A stretch of 64,000 nucleotides of DNA from Vreelandella glaciei. Lineage in GTDB: Bacteria; Pseudomonadota; Gammaproteobacteria; Pseudomonadales; Halomonadaceae. A program made the translations under genes and the position numbers. This document shows, one piece after another, positions 35,525 through 46,292 of this stretch. How positions within the stretch are numbered: the stretch's first letter is position 1; each line of letters starts with the position of its first letter. Location of the stretch: contig NZ_JACCDE010000003.1 in the NCBI RefSeq assembly GCF_013415125.1, positions 1 to 64,000 of the forward strand, read 5' to 3'. The notes under the pieces are model-generated. The model was given only the letters and a program-made list of their open reading frames with translations, searched no databases and had not been told where the DNA came from.

Positions 35525-37163
35525 GCTCCTTAAAGGGTTTTAAGCCAATACGGCGGTAAGTATCCAGGAACCGCTCGTCTTCATGGCGCTGCGCCACATA
35601 GACTTCTAATACTTTTTCGATGACATCCGGCACGTCAGAGCGGAAAAATGATGGGCCTAGAATTTTACCCAGTGACGCATCATCGGTGGAGTTACCGCCA
35701 ATGGAGATCTGGTAGAACTCTTCGCCCTTTTTATCGACGCCCAAGATGCCGATATGACCCACGTGGTGGTGGCCACAGGCATTCATGCAGCCGGAAATAT
35801 TCAGATCCAGCGGGCCAAGATCATACAAGAAGTCTAGATCTTCAAAGCGTTCCTGCAGCGCCTGGGCAATAGGGATAGAGACCGCATTGGCTAGGCTGCA
35901 GTAGTCACCGCCAGGGCAGCAGATTATGTCGTTAAGCGTACCTACCGTGGGGTTCGCCATACCCAGCGCCTCAAGCTCTTTCCACAGTGCTTCCAGCTCA
36001 TCGACCGGCACATCAGAAAGCACCAGGTTCTGCTCGTGGGTAACGCGTACTTCACCAAAACTGTAGCGATCAGCCAAATCGGCGACGGCTTCCATCTGAT
36101 CAGCAGTCACATCGCCAGGCGCATGCTCACGACGCTTCAGGGAAAGCGTTACTGCTTTATAGCCGGGCACCTTGTGATCCGAGACGTTATTGGTCACAAA
36201 GCGTGCAAAACTGCGGTTTTCAGTACGCAGTAGGTCGAACGCTTCGTTGGCGTTCTCGGCAACCGGGCGACGATCTGGCTCAGGGAAGTGGAGTTTGGCT
36301 GCATCAACAGCCGCCTGGTTGAGTGTTTGCGGGCCATCTTTCAGGTGTGCCCACTCTTCATCAACCCGGCGGCGGAACTCTTCGATGCCCAGTGCTTTGA
36401 CGAGAATCTTGATCCGCGCCTTGAACTTGTTGTCACGACGACCGAACTGGTTGTAAACCCGCACACAAGCTTCCAGATAGGTCAGCAGGTGCTGCCAGGG
36501 CAGATCTTCGCGTACCACGTCCGCAATCATTGGCGTGCGGCCAAGCCCACCGCCGGCCAAAACTTTAATGCGCAGCTCACCGTCAGCGTTGTGCCACAGA
36601 CGCAGGCCAATATCGTGAACCTGAATCGCGGCGCGGTCCTGCGCGGCACCGCTGACTGCGATTTTGAATTTACGCGGCAAGTAGGCAAATTCAGGGTGCA
36701 GGGTAGACCACTGACGAATCAGCTCGCACCAGGGGCGCGGGTCTTCCACTTCATCATTGGCGATACCAGCAAACTGGTCGCTGGTCGTGTTACGGATACA
36801 GTTGCCGCTGGTCTGGATCGCGTGCATTTGTACTTTGGCCAGATCTGCCAAAATATCCGGCACATCCTCAAGGGCGGGCCAGTTCAGCTGTAGATTCTGT
36901 CGTGTGGTGAAGTGGCCGTAACCACGGTCATAACGACGAGTAATCTCAGCAAGGGCACGTAGCTGATTACCCGCCAGCATGCCGTAAGGTATCGCAATGC
37001 GCAGCATGGGCGCATGGCGTTGAATATAGAGGCCGTTCTGCAACCTTAATGGGCGGAACTCTTCTTCACCCAAACGCCCTGCGCGGTAGCGTTCCATTTG
37101 GTCGCGGAACTGAGCGACACGCTCATCAACCAGTGTTTGGTCGTGAATATCATAACGGTACAT
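35511..37163 (-). CDS. cysI: Assimilatory sulfite reductase haemoprotein
   Basis: 550 residues of the nitrite/sulfite reductase family with two ferredoxin-like halves; sirohaem-[4Fe-4S] cysteines appear in CCPGGDYCSLANAVS and LNISGCMNACGHHHVGHIGI. It reduces sulfite to sulfide in cysteine synthesis; the DUF934 partner favours sulfite over nitrite. No CysJ flavoprotein gene adjoins, so the electron donor is probably ferredoxin or encoded elsewhere. Upstream (37164-37300) is an AT-rich promoter-like gap. Confidence 0.88.
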   Translation of the reverse strand: MYRYDIHDQTLVDERVAQFRDQMERYRAGRLGEEEFRPLRLQNGLYIQRHAPMLRIAIPYGMLAGNQLRALAEITRRYDRGYGHFTTRQNLQLNWPALEDVPDILADLAKVQMHAIQTSGNCIRNTTSDQFAGIANDEVEDPRPWCELIRQWSTLHPEFAYLPRKFKIAVSGAAQDRAAIQVHDIGLRLWHNADGELRIKVLAGGGLGRTPMIADVVREDLPWQHLLTYLEACVRVYNQFGRRDNKFKARIKILVKALGIEEFRRRVDEEWAHLKDGPQTLNQAAVDAAKLHFPEPDRRPVAENANEAFDLLRTENRSFARFVTNNVSDHKVPGYKAVTLSLKRREHAPGDVTADQMEAVADLADRYSFGEVRVTHEQNLVLSDVPVDELEALWKELEALGMANPTVGTLNDIICCPGGDYCSLANAVSIPIAQALQERFEDLDFLYDLGPLDLNISGCMNACGHHHVGHIGILGVDKKGEEFYQISIGGNSTDDASLGKILGPSFFRSDVPDVIEKVLEVYVAQRHEDERFLDTYRRIGLKPFKERVYA

Positions 37164-37300
37164 GTGGCACGATCCTGCTAAAAAGCGAAATGGTCACGTT
37201 GAGACGGACGTTAATATTGTGTCACCTTAACGCGGGCGTCATATTCTACAAAAGAATATATAATTATCTTTTTATCTCTAAAAGCTATTTAGAACACATA

Positions 37301-38642
37301 TCATGGGCCAGTCAACGAGTTAGAAAGCGGGGCCAGCCAGCGGCGGCGCTGCCATACCCATAAAAAACCGGCTGAGTTTATCAATCGGTAAAGCAGTTGC
37401 ATAAGCCAAATACCTAATAAACCCTGTTCTAAGCCAATCCCCACCCACCAGGCCAGGGGTAAAAAAAGCAGCCACTGCATCCCCAGGGTTAGCATCATGA
37501 CCGTGCGCTGGGCGCCTGCGCCCATTAACGCCTGGGCAAGCACCAGAGCGGCGGCATCCAGCACAATCATCACGCCGGTTAGCTGCAGCGGAAGTTTACC
37601 CAGCGCGACTAGCTCACTGTTGGTAAAAAAGAGTGCGAGTACTTGCTCGGGCACAAGCAGCATCGGCAGCGCCAGAACAAGCAGGAGCAACCAGGCGACC
37701 CGCAGCGCATCTAGCCCCCAGCGGTGGGCCTCCTGCTGAGCATCCCGGCCTAGCGCTTCACCCACCAGGCTCATGGCCGCAACGCCAACCCCCACTCCGG
37801 GCAAGATCAGCAACAGCGACAGATTAATCAACACATGACCCACCGCAACGCTGGCCGTGCCCAGCTGGCTTAATACCCCAATGAGTACCACGTAACCCGC
37901 TGCGAACAACAGCTGCTGCAAAGAGTGGGGGGCGGCAAGAACCAGAGTAGTACGCAGGGTGGCTAAGCTTGGCAGGTGTGTCAAAAAATGCGCGCTAGAG
38001 GGGCTTTTTATGCTTACCCAGCACCACGCAATCAAGCCTACAAACAGCGACAGTGTCGTACCGGCACCCGCGCCGCTAGACCCCATTGCAGGCAGGCCTC
38101 CCAGGCCATAAATCAAAACGGCGCTGACCACCACGTTGAGCAAATGAACCGCCACAATAATTCGTAAGTAGAGATGCGTCTGTTGACGACCATTCCAGTA
38201 GCCACGAAAACAGAGTGTTAGCGCAATGGCCATCAGTGACACCACCCGCCAACGAAAATAGCCAACCGCAACGGCTTGAACGTCATCGGCTTGGCTAATC
38301 AAGCTAATCAGCAGCGGCGCTTGCCACCAGGCCCAGAGAGTAAGCGGCAGGGCAACTGCAAGCCCAATCACCAGCCCCGACCTAAGCGGGTGGGCGATCT
38401 CTGTGTGGGCAGCACCGACGCGATGAGCAGTTTGTGACTGCACGCTTGAGGAGAGTCCAAACACGACAGCGCTGAGCATAAACATGGCGTAACCGCCGAC
38501 TCCCACGCCAGCAAGGGCTACCTCGCCTAAATGCCCTACCAGTGCGGCATCGATCAAGTTGAGCATGCTCTGGGAGAGCATGCCCAGCGATAGGTAAGGC
38601 AAGGCGAATAACCTTGCCGTGACGGCGAGCGACTAACAGCAT
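37301..38642 (-). CDS. MATE-family exporter with a probable N-terminal frameshift
   Basis: The main frame (37301-38602) encodes 12 helices of a MATE/DinF-like Na+ or H+ coupled exporter (LSQSMLNLIDAALVGHLGEV; FRGYWNGRQQTHLYLRIIVA). It has only a TTG start at 38602. A second frame from the ATG at 38642, three bases after the metH stop, reads MLLVARRHGKVIRLALPI, which is the normal N-terminus of this family, then leaves the family. Joining the two near 38590-38600 would give a complete protein. I infer a frameshift, natural or a sequencing error. Confidence 0.78.
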
Positions 38643-38645
38643 TAA

Positions 38646-41600
38646 TCAGCTCGGGTCGTAGGAGAGCACCGGTGAGAGCCAGCGCTCCATTTCCTCAAGG
38701 GGCATCTGCTTACGTGCGGCGATGGCCTCAACCTGATCGCGGGTGATTTTACCGGTGGAGAAGTACTTCGACTGTGGGTGCGCAAAGTACCAGCCGGAAA
38801 CCGCCGCCGCTGGCCACATGGCGAAGTTTTCGGTCAACGCCAGACCGGTATTTTCAGTGGCATCAAGCAACCGGAATAGCGTGGCTTTCTCGGTGTGATC
38901 CGGGCAGGCGGGGTAGCCAGGCGCGGGGCGGATACCCTGGTATTTCTCGGCGATCAAGGCATCGTTGTCCAGCGTTTCTTCCGGCACATAGCCCCAAAAC
39001 TCTTTGCGCACCCGTTCGTGCATGCGCTCGGCGAAGGCTTCCGCAAGGCGATCCGTCAATGCCTGCACCATAATCGCATTGTAGTCGTCGCCAGCGGCCT
39101 CATAAGCTTTGGATAGCTCATGAACGCCGTGGCCCGTAGTGACCGCGAAGCCGCCAATCCAGTCGCCTTTGCCGCTCTCTTTTGGGGCAATGAAATCAGC
39201 CAGACTGTAGCAAATACCGTCGCGTCCTTTCGTCGTTTGCTGACGAATATGAAAGAGGCGTTCAATCACTTCGCTGCGCGACTCGTCGGCATACACTTCG
39301 ATCACGTCATCATCCACGCTATTGGCGGGCCACAGGCCGATTACGCCGCGTGCCTGCACGCGCTTCTCTTCAACCAACTTGCGCAGCATTACCTTGGCAT
39401 CTTCAAACAGGTTGCGAGCGGCTTCGCCGACGACCTTGTCATCAAGAATTTTGGGATACTTGCCCGCTAGCTGCCAGCTCATAAAGAACGGCGTCCAGTC
39501 GATGCGTTCGATCAGTTCTTCCAGATCGTAATCATCGAAGGTTTTTAACCCCAACATATTGGGCTCGGCGGGGGTGTGGTTGTTCCAGTCGGTGCGAAAA
39601 CGCCGCTTGCGCGCCTGAGTGTAGTCAAGATCCGCTGCTTTGGGGCGGCGCTTGGCGTTACGCTCGCGAACCTTTTCGTACTCTTCACGGATTTCGGCGA
39701 CGTAAGGTGTTTTTAAAGCAGGCGTCAATAATTTGCCCGCTACGCCAACGGCCCGGGAGGCGTCGGTCACATAAATCACCGGATGCTCATACTGCGGTTC
39801 GATTTTGACCGCGGTATGCGCTTTAGAGGTGGTGGCACCGCCAATTAGCAGCGGTAGATCCATGCCGCGGCGCTGCATCTCTTTGGCGACGTGCACCATT
39901 TCATCCAGCGACGGGGTAATCAGGCCCGAAAGACCGATAATATCGGCGTTGTGATCTTTGGCCGCCTGTAAGATTTTGTCGGCGGCGACCATAACGCCCA
40001 GATCAATCACTTCGTAGTTATTACACTGCAACACCACGCCGACGATATTTTTGCCGATATCGTGAACATCGCCTTTGACCGTGGCCATGACGATTTTACC
40101 TTTGGCTTTGGTCTCTTCGCTCTTCTCGGCTTCGATATACGGGATCAGGTAGGCGACGGCCTGTTTCATCACTCGCGCGGACTTAACCACCTGCGGCAAG
40201 AACATCTTGCCATCACCAAACAGGTCGCCGACCACATTCATGCCGTCCATCAAGGGGCCTTCGATAACCTCAATGGGGCGTTCGGCCTCAGCGCGGGCCT
40301 GTTCGGTATCATCTTCGATATAAACGGTGATGCCTTTTACCAGCGCGTGTTCAATGCGCTTATTGACCGGCCAGCTACGCCACTCAAGATCCTCTTTTTT
40401 AGCTGCACCGCTACCGTCGCCTTTATACTTATCGGCAATATCCAGCAAGCGCTCGGTGCCGTCGCTGCGGCGATTGAGCACCACATCCTCTACTGCGTCG
40501 CGTAGCTCGGCGGGGAGGTCGTCATAAACGGCGAGCTGGCCCGCGTTGACGATACCCATGGAAAGGCCCGCGCGGATCGCATGGTAAAGGAACGCCGAGT
40601 GAATCGCTTCGCGTACTGGGTTGTTGCCACGGAACGAGAACGAGACGTTAGACACACCACCCGAGATCATTGCGTGGGGCAGGTTGTCGCGAATCCACTG
40701 AGTCGCTTCGATAAAGTCGACCGCGTAGTTGTTGTGCTCCTCAATGCCGGTGGCGATGGCAAAGATATTGGGGTCAAAGATAATGTCTTCCGCGGGGAAG
40801 CCGATCTCATCCACCAGCAGGCGATAGGCGCGCTGACAAATTTCGGTTTTGCGGGCGAAGGTATCTGCCTGGCCATCTTCATCAAAGGCCATTACGACAA
40901 TGGCAGCGCCAAAGCGGCGGCACTTGGTCGCCTGTTCGCGGAAGGCGGCTTCGCCCTCTTTAAGCGAAATGGAGTTCACCACCGCCTTGCCCTGGACACA
41001 CTTCAGGCCCGCTTCGATGATCTCCCACTTGGAGGAGTCGATCATAATCGGTACCCGGGCGATATCCGGCTCGCCAGCGATCAGGTTTAGAAAGCGCTCC
41101 ATGGCTTCCTTGGACTCGAGCATGCCCTCGTCCATATTGATATCGATGACTTGCGCACCGCTTTCGACTTGCTCCAGGGCGACCTCTAACGCCGTGGTGA
41201 AGTCCTCTTCTACTATCAAGCGCTTAAAGCGCGCCGAGCCGGTGACGTTGGTGCGCTCGCCGACGTTGACGAACAGCGAGTCAGCCTCAATGTTGAACGG
41301 CTCTAGACCGGATAAACGGCAGGCGCGGCTGCGCTCAGGAATGACCCGAGGCGCCATATCGCGAACAGAATCAGCAATGGCGCGAATGTGCTCAGGCGTG
41401 GAGCCACAGCAGCCGCCGATAATATTGACCAGGCCACTGGCGGCAAACTCGCTTACGATCTCCGACATCTCTTCCGGTGTTTGGTCGTACTCACCAAACT
41501 CGTTGGGCAGCCCCGCGTTGGGGTGGGCGGAGACAAAGGTATCGGCTTTGGTAGAGAGCTCTTCTAGGTAAGGACGTAGCTCCTCGGCGCCCAGGGCGCA

Positions 41601-42341
41601 GTTCAAACCCACCGACAGCGGCTGAGCATGGCGTACCGAATTCCAGAACGCTTCTGTGGTTTGACCCGAAAGCGTGCGGCCAGAGGCATCGGTAATGGTG
41701 CCGGAGATCATTACCGGTAAGCGCTCACCGCGGTCATCGAATAGCTCTTCCAGGGCATAGATCGCTGCCTTGGCGTTAAGCGTATCGAAGATGGTTTCGA
41801 TCATGATTAGATCGGCACCGCCTGCAATCAGCGCTTCGGCGGCTTCATAGTAGTTCTCGCGCAGCTCATCAAAGGTGACGTTACGCTTAGCGGGATCATT
41901 TACATCCGGCGATAGCGACGCGGTGCGCGAGGTGGGGCCTAACACACCGGCAACATAGCGGGGCACGCCGGTTTCAGCGGCCACTGCATCACACACCTCG
42001 CGAGCAAGGCGTGCTGATTCGCGGTTAAGCTCAACCACCAGCGATTCCATGCCGTAATCAGACTGTGACAGCTGAGTGCTATTAAAGGTGTTGGTCTCAA
42101 TAATGTCGGCACCGGCTTCCAGATAGTCACGGTGAATCCGCGTGACCACTTCGGGGCAGGTAAGCGCGAGCAGATCATTATTGCCTTTGAGATCCGAGGG
42201 CCAGTCGCTAAACCGTTCGCCGCGAAAATCTTCCTCGCTCAACTGGGCATTCTGCAACATGGTGCCCATGCCGCCATCCAGAATCAGGATACGTTGGGCA
42301 AGGCGTTGGGTGAGGGTTGCGATCAAAGCACTATCAGCCAT
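38646..42341 (-). CDS. metH: Cobalamin-dependent methionine synthase
   Basis: 1231 residues, full length. In order: homocysteine domain with zinc cysteines ([32 protein letters not shown]), pterin domain ([20 protein letters not shown]), cap and cobalamin domain with the lower-ligand motif [15 protein letters not shown] (about 760), and activation domain ([20 protein letters not shown]). Transfers a methyl group from methyltetrahydrofolate to homocysteine. No cobalamin riboswitch was recognised in the 290 bases upstream. The MATE gene follows directly and may be cotranscribed. Confidence 0.96.
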   Translation of the reverse strand: MADSALIATLTQRLAQRILILDGGMGTMLQNAQLSEEDFRGERFSDWPSDLKGNNDLLALTCPEVVTRIHRDYLEAGADIIETNTFNSTQLSQSDYGMESLVVELNRESARLAREVCDAVAAETGVPRYVAGVLGPTSRTASLSPDVNDPAKRNVTFDELRENYYEAAEALIAGGADLIMIETIFDTLNAKAAIYALEELFDDRGERLPVMISGTITDASGRTLSGQTTEAFWNSVRHAQPLSVGLNCALGAEELRPYLEELSTKADTFVSAHPNAGLPNEFGEYDQTPEEMSEIVSEFAASGLVNIIGGCCGSTPEHIRAIADSVRDMAPRVIPERSRACRLSGLEPFNIEADSLFVNVGERTNVTGSARFKRLIVEEDFTTALEVALEQVESGAQVIDINMDEGMLESKEAMERFLNLIAGEPDIARVPIMIDSSKWEIIEAGLKCVQGKAVVNSISLKEGEAAFREQATKCRRFGAAIVVMAFDEDGQADTFARKTEICQRAYRLLVDEIGFPAEDIIFDPNIFAIATGIEEHNNYAVDFIEATQWIRDNLPHAMISGGVSNVSFSFRGNNPVREAIHSAFLYHAIRAGLSMGIVNAGQLAVYDDLPAELRDAVEDVVLNRRSDGTERLLDIADKYKGDGSGAAKKEDLEWRSWPVNKRIEHALVKGITVYIEDDTEQARAEAERPIEVIEGPLMDGMNVVGDLFGDGKMFLPQVVKSARVMKQAVAYLIPYIEAEKSEETKAKGKIVMATVKGDVHDIGKNIVGVVLQCNNYEVIDLGVMVAADKILQAAKDHNADIIGLSGLITPSLDEMVHVAKEMQRRGMDLPLLIGGATTSKAHTAVKIEPQYEHPVIYVTDASRAVGVAGKLLTPALKTPYVAEIREEYEKVRERNAKRRPKAADLDYTQARKRRFRTDWNNHTPAEPNMLGLKTFDDYDLEELIERIDWTPFFMSWQLAGKYPKILDDKVVGEAARNLFEDAKVMLRKLVEEKRVQARGVIGLWPANSVDDDVIEVYADESRSEVIERLFHIRQQTTKGRDGICYSLADFIAPKESGKGDWIGGFAVTTGHGVHELSKAYEAAGDDYNAIMVQALTDRLAEAFAERMHERVRKEFWGYVPEETLDNDALIAEKYQGIRPAPGYPACPDHTEKATLFRLLDATENTGLALTENFAMWPAAAVSGWYFAHPQSKYFSTGKITRDQVEAIAARKQMPLEEMERWLSPVLSYDPS

Positions 42342-42634
42342 GGCAGGGGGAGTTCTCCAGCGTCACAGTCGTCAAAGGGGATGTTGTTATCGTCGGAAAA
42401 AGCAGCATCTGTCGTTATAAGGCGCATAATGATAACAAAAGGGATGGCAAAAGGCGCCCCTACGGAGGCTATACGCAAGATAAGGAAAGATAATTAATAG
42501 TCGCTCGTAAAAAGAGCTGTTTAAAATAGCCGACTAAAACAGTCGGGATTGTGTCAGCGCGCTGTTTTGCTTACCATAGACACAAATGACATGTGAAGTG
42601 GCGCCGCCACTACCACGGGAGGAAGACAGCCCTC

Positions 42635-43258
42635 ATGACCACGACTAGCGAAGCAGATACTAAAATCGATACCCAAGGTATTGATATCACAGACAGCGCG
42701 CAGGAATACTTGGCAGAACTGCTGGAAAAGCAGAACGTTGAGGGTATTGCCGTACGCATTTTCATTACCCAGCCGGGTACACCCTACGCGGAAACGTGTT
42801 TGGCTTACTGCCGTCCCGGCGAAGAAGAGCCTACCGATGTCACGCTGGAGCTCGAGAAAATCAATGTATTTCTCGACAAAAACAGCTTGGCCTTTTTGGA
42901 AGAAGCGGTGGTGGATTTCAACGCCGACCGCATGGGTGGTCAGCTGACGATCAAAGCACCCAACGCCAAAATGCCGAAGGTCAATGCGGATAGTCCCCTT
43001 GAAGACCGTATCAACTACGTGCTTTACAGCGAGATCAATCCTGGGCTGGCGGCCCATGGCGGTGAAATAAAGCTTGTTGAGCTCACCGAGCAGCAGTATG
43101 CGGTATTAGCCTTTGGCGGTGGTTGCCAGGGCTGTGCAGCGGTCGATTTAACGCTGAAAGATGGCGTTGAGAAAACCCTGATGGAGCGTATTCCCGAGCT
43201 TGCCGGCATTCGCGACGTCACCGACCATACCGATACGACCAACGCTTACTACCGTTAA
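42635..43258 (+). CDS. nfuA: Fe-S biogenesis protein NfuA
   Basis: 207 residues: an A-type-like N-terminal domain lacking the usual cluster cysteines and a C-terminal Nfu domain with GGGCQGCAA (Cys164, Cys167) that binds a [4Fe-4S] cluster for delivery to client enzymes. Start ATG follows GGGAGGAA. Divergent from metH; 293 bases between hold promoters but no other gene seen. Confidence 0.95.
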   Translation: MTTTSEADTKIDTQGIDITDSAQEYLAELLEKQNVEGIAVRIFITQPGTPYAETCLAYCRPGEEEPTDVTLELEKINVFLDKNSLAFLEEAVVDFNADRMGGQLTIKAPNAKMPKVNADSPLEDRINYVLYSEINPGLAAHGGEIKLVELTEQQYAVLAFGGGCQGCAAVDLTLKDGVEKTLMERIPELAGIRDVTDHTDTTNAYYR

Positions 43259-43277
43259 ACTAACGGTATCGCACCAA

Positions 43278-43303
43278 AAGCCCAGCCTTTAACAGCTGGG
43301 CTT
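43278..43303. terminator. Terminator after nfuA
   Basis: AAGCCCAGC and GCTGGGCTT pair around an eight-base loop 20 bases past the nfuA stop, followed by CTTTATA. Likely also ends the converging KfrA-like transcript. Confidence 0.75.
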
Positions 43304-43351
43304 CTTTATATTCTCCGTTTTAAGACCTGTCTTTTAAGAACGCAGCTTTGA

Positions 43352-44401
43352 TCACTGTTCTGGTTCATTACCCTTGGCACTCTGATGTGAAAGCGCGTCG
43401 GGAAGCGCCGTTAGCTGTGTTTGCAACGCCTCCATACGGTTCCACAACTTCTCTTGCCACGCTTGCTGTAGCTCGGTTTCGCGATCGGCATGCTGTTGGG
43501 CCTGCTTCTTGAGCGCCACCTTCGACTCATTCAGCTGTAGGGTAAGCGCCTTCAACTGCTTTTCAAGCGATGTGATTTGTTGCATCTGGCCACTAAGCCG
43601 TTGCTCGCGTTCGTTGCCTTCCAGCTGCAGCTGATGCAGGGCCTGCTGCTTTGTTTTTAGCTCCTGACTTAATGTTTCCACACGCTGCTCAGACTGCAGA
43701 TGGCGTTTTTGGTAACTCTTCTCCTCCTGGGCGCGTGCCTGTTGAGCACTATCCAGCATCGCCATTAGTCTGCCTTCCGCTGCCTCATGACGCTGCTCTT
43801 CTTGTGCCAGCCGCTGCTCCCACGCCACCTGCTGCTCACTAAGGGCTTGGCTATGCGTATCACGCTGCGCCTCTAGCTGACTCTTTAGCTGCTGTTGCGC
43901 CTGCTTCAGTTGATTGACTTCACTGTGTGACGCTTCAGCAAGCTGGTGCCAGTGGTGCTCACTGGTTTGACTCGCAGCTAATTCCCGGTTTAACGCCTCC
44001 ATGCGCTGCTCCATATGACGCAAGTGCTCGGCGAGGGCGCTTTCGCGCTGCTCGGCGTTAGCGGCCTGCTGTTTTGCATCTTCTGCGAGCTGCTGGGCGT
44101 CTGCAACCTGGCGATTGGCATCTTCGCGATAGTGGAGCAGCGCTTGATTCGCTACCTCCTGGGCCTCGCGCCATAGCTCGCTAGCCATGGTTACCACGAC
44201 TTCCGGCACACCCTTGGGCGGCGGCACGTCGCGATTTTGCTCCCGCTCGCTGCGCCACTGGCGAAAGTGATCACTAATCGTAGTGAAGCTACCGGTGCCC
44301 AGCACATCGCGGATGCGCTGCACGCTGGGCGTGTCGCCGCGAGCCAGCAGGGCATCTATTGCTTGTTGCACATCGCTGTACTGAATGCCGTTGCGGGCCA
44401 T
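43352..44401 (-). CDS. KfrA-like coiled-coil DNA-binding protein
   Basis: 349 residues: a KfrA_N DNA-binding domain (residues 1-120; YSDVQQAIDALLARGDTPSV, GTGSFTTISDHFRQWRSERE) followed by about 220 residues of Gln/Glu/Ala-rich coiled coil. KfrA proteins of plasmids bind their own operators and help partition or shape DNA. Here the gene is apparently chromosomal and divergent from a tyrosine recombinase. Two inverted repeats in the gap are candidate operators. Confidence 0.82.
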   Translation of the reverse strand: MARNGIQYSDVQQAIDALLARGDTPSVQRIRDVLGTGSFTTISDHFRQWRSEREQNRDVPPPKGVPEVVVTMASELWREAQEVANQALLHYREDANRQVADAQQLAEDAKQQAANAEQRESALAEHLRHMEQRMEALNRELAASQTSEHHWHQLAEASHSEVNQLKQAQQQLKSQLEAQRDTHSQALSEQQVAWEQRLAQEEQRHEAAEGRLMAMLDSAQQARAQEEKSYQKRHLQSEQRVETLSQELKTKQQALHQLQLEGNEREQRLSGQMQQITSLEKQLKALTLQLNESKVALKKQAQQHADRETELQQAWQEKLWNRMEALQTQLTALPDALSHQSAKGNEPEQ

Positions 44402-44479
44402 GAAGCGCTCCTTCCTTGCGGGCTTTTCTTACGGGATTTGTCGTCGCATTGTCGGCATTAATGATTCAAAAGGCAATAA

Positions 44480-44501
44480 TTACGTATTATGTAATACGTA
44501 A
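44480..44501. promoter_or_regulatory. 22-base perfect palindrome between kfrA-like and recombinase genes
   Basis: TTACGTATTA-TG-TAATACGTAA is perfectly symmetric. It is about 80 bases from the KfrA-like start and 126 from the recombinase start. A dimeric regulator, most simply the KfrA-like protein, could bind here. The surrounding 44430-44600 is much more AT-rich than the flanking genes. Confidence 0.6.
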
Positions 44502-44526
44502 AATTATTTATGATATTGCCCATAAT

Positions 44527-44552
44527 TTCAAGATTACCCGTATTATCTTGAA
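44527..44552. repeat. Inverted repeat TTCAAGAT-N10-ATCTTGAA
   Basis: Two 8-base arms lie around a 10-base centre, 75 bases before the recombinase start. This arm-spacer shape could be a regulator site, or a recombinase core site (arms with a 6-8 base crossover), though the spacer is slightly long. Function is inferred from position only. Confidence 0.4.
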
Positions 44553-44626
44553 TTTATATGACTACAGAGGCACACTTAAGGTAAGAGAATCCAAAAACCG
44601 GCTAAAAGAAGAGAGTAGGGACGGGC

Positions 44627-45805
44627 ATGGCGAACGAAGTTATGACACCCACTGGTCAACTACAGATATTGAAAGAGTCGCCGAGGGGCGGACGTATTAG
44701 CGCCCAAAACGATGCCCAGGCAGTGACCGCATGGCTTGAAGAGTACGTGGATAGTCCACAAACCTGGAAAGCGTACCGTCGCGAAGCGGAGCGGTTGCTG
44801 CTCTGGCTCGCCAGCCAGGGGCACACGCTGGCCGATATCAACCGCGAAAACCTGCGCCGCTTTGAAGCCTTTCTCGCTGACCCACAACCAAGCGAGCAGT
44901 GGGTTGGGCCTTCAAAGCCACGCTCCCATCCAGCATGGCGACCATTTCGTGGTGCCTTGTCTCCTGCTAGCCGCCGTCAAAGCCTGGTGATACTGCAAGG
45001 TATGTTTGCTTGGTTGGTAGAAGCAGGCTGGGTTAACCACAATCCGTTTCGCTTGATGCGCGATAAATCGCGACGCCTGAGTAATCAAACGCCGCGTGTT
45101 GAGCGCTATTTGGAAAGTGATTTGTGGGCGTGGCTGTGGGAGTGGCTGAATAGCCCGTTAGAGGCTGGGGAGGGCAGTCGTGCCCGTTTTGAACATGCAC
45201 GACGGCGCTTTATCTTTGGCTTTGCCTATTTGCTGGCACCGCGCCTTAGCGAGATGGCCGATGCGCGCATGGGGGATTTTCAGCGTAGCGAAGGGCGCTG
45301 GTGGTGGCATGTAGTGGGCAAGGGAAACAAGATGGCGCGCATTCCGCTGCCTGACGATATGCTGGATTGTCTGCGCCAGTGGCGCCATGTGTTGGGATTG
45401 TCTGAATACCCTGAGCAGTTTGAAGCTGAGGCACCGGTGCTTCGCGCTCTGGATGGACAGCGTGGCCTGGGCCATAACCAGCTTTATCGGCTTATTCGCG
45501 CAACGTTTCAGCAGGCGGCACAAGCACTTGAAGATATCGACGGAGCAGCGGAACATGTGACCGCGCTTAACCAGGCAACGCCGCACTGGTTAAGGCACAC
45601 ATCGATCACCCATCAGGCTCAATCGGGCATTAGCCTGCGCCATCTGGCCGAAAGCGCGCGACACGCGCGCCTCGACACCACCTCACGCTATCTCCATAGC
45701 GAAGACAACGAGTGGCATCTTGAACAGCAGCGACATCGATTGACTGTTTCCGACACAACCTCCCTCAAGACACCTTCGAGCCGTTATAATGGTCACAGCG
45801 AGTAA
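44627..45805 (+). CDS. Tyrosine recombinase/phage-integrase family protein
   Basis: 392 residues: N-terminal SAM-like core-binding domain (about 25-150, AVTAWLEEYVDSPQTWKAYR) and C-terminal catalytic domain. Catalytic residues visible: Arg in LLAPRLSEMADARM, Lys in GKGNKMARIPLP, HxxR in PHWLRHTSITHQ, and Tyr in LDTTSRYLHSED. No excisionase, phage gene or attachment tRNA is near, so it is not an obvious prophage integrase. Paired with the divergent KfrA-like gene; perhaps a chromosomal recombination module. Confidence 0.85.
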   Translation: MANEVMTPTGQLQILKESPRGGRISAQNDAQAVTAWLEEYVDSPQTWKAYRREAERLLLWLASQGHTLADINRENLRRFEAFLADPQPSEQWVGPSKPRSHPAWRPFRGALSPASRRQSLVILQGMFAWLVEAGWVNHNPFRLMRDKSRRLSNQTPRVERYLESDLWAWLWEWLNSPLEAGEGSRARFEHARRRFIFGFAYLLAPRLSEMADARMGDFQRSEGRWWWHVVGKGNKMARIPLPDDMLDCLRQWRHVLGLSEYPEQFEAEAPVLRALDGQRGLGHNQLYRLIRATFQQAAQALEDIDGAAEHVTALNQATPHWLRHTSITHQAQSGISLRHLAESARHARLDTTSRYLHSEDNEWHLEQQRHRLTVSDTTSLKTPSSRYNGHSE

Positions 45806-45866
45806 TCCAATGACTCAAAATGTCAGTCGCCAAGACCAAGCCAATTCCAATAGAGAAGGAAATAGC

Positions 45867-46283
45867 ATGAGCACTTCCGGCGCCGAACAGGCCCAGCAAG
45901 AGCTGATCGAAGATTTCGAGATATTTGATAACTGGATGGATCGTTATCAGTACATTATCGACATGGGTAAGCAGCTGCCTGACTTTCCAGAAGAGTGGAA
46001 GATCGAGGAGCTTAAAATTCAGGGCTGTCAGTCAAACGTGTGGATGCGCCATGAGGAGGAGGGAGACAAGCTGGTGTTCAAGGCAACGTCTGATGCCGCT
46101 ATCGTATCCGGCCTGATTGCCGTATTGCTGCGTATTTATAGCGAGCGCACAGCGGCTGAAATTCGTGCCACCGAGCCACACTTCTTGACCGATTTGGGGC
46201 TGGATAAACACCTTTCACCCACGCGCAGCAACGGCTTGCACGCCATGCTGGAGAAGATCTACGCAGTAGCGCAGCAGAAGTAG
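45867..46283 (+). CDS. sufE: Cysteine desulfurase activator SufE
   Basis: 138 residues of SufE: the sulfur-accepting Cys54 in LKIQGCQSNVWMRHEEEG, and SGLIAVLLRIYSERTAAEIR. It takes persulfide from SufS and passes it to the SufBCD scaffold. I chose the ATG after GAGAAGGAAAT, 61 bases past the recombinase stop. The other suf genes are not in the window. Confidence 0.92.
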   Translation: MSTSGAEQAQQELIEDFEIFDNWMDRYQYIIDMGKQLPDFPEEWKIEELKIQGCQSNVWMRHEEEGDKLVFKATSDAAIVSGLIAVLLRIYSERTAAEIRATEPHFLTDLGLDKHLSPTRSNGLHAMLEKIYAVAQQK

Positions 46284-46292
46284 GCTAACAAG

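Noticed and set aside
40062-40505. Long antisense frames within metH and also within tamB, cysI, pat and sulP
   Set aside because: Expected shadows of GC-rich coding sequence; the sense frames carry complete domain sets.
42342-42634. Possible cobalamin or SAM riboswitch before metH
   Set aside because: No conserved B12-box-like or SAM-type core recognised; only ordinary intergenic sequence with promoters for metH and nfuA.
44627-45805. Prophage or integrative element around the recombinase
   Set aside because: Flanks are housekeeping genes, with no structural phage genes, excisionase or tRNA attachment site visible.
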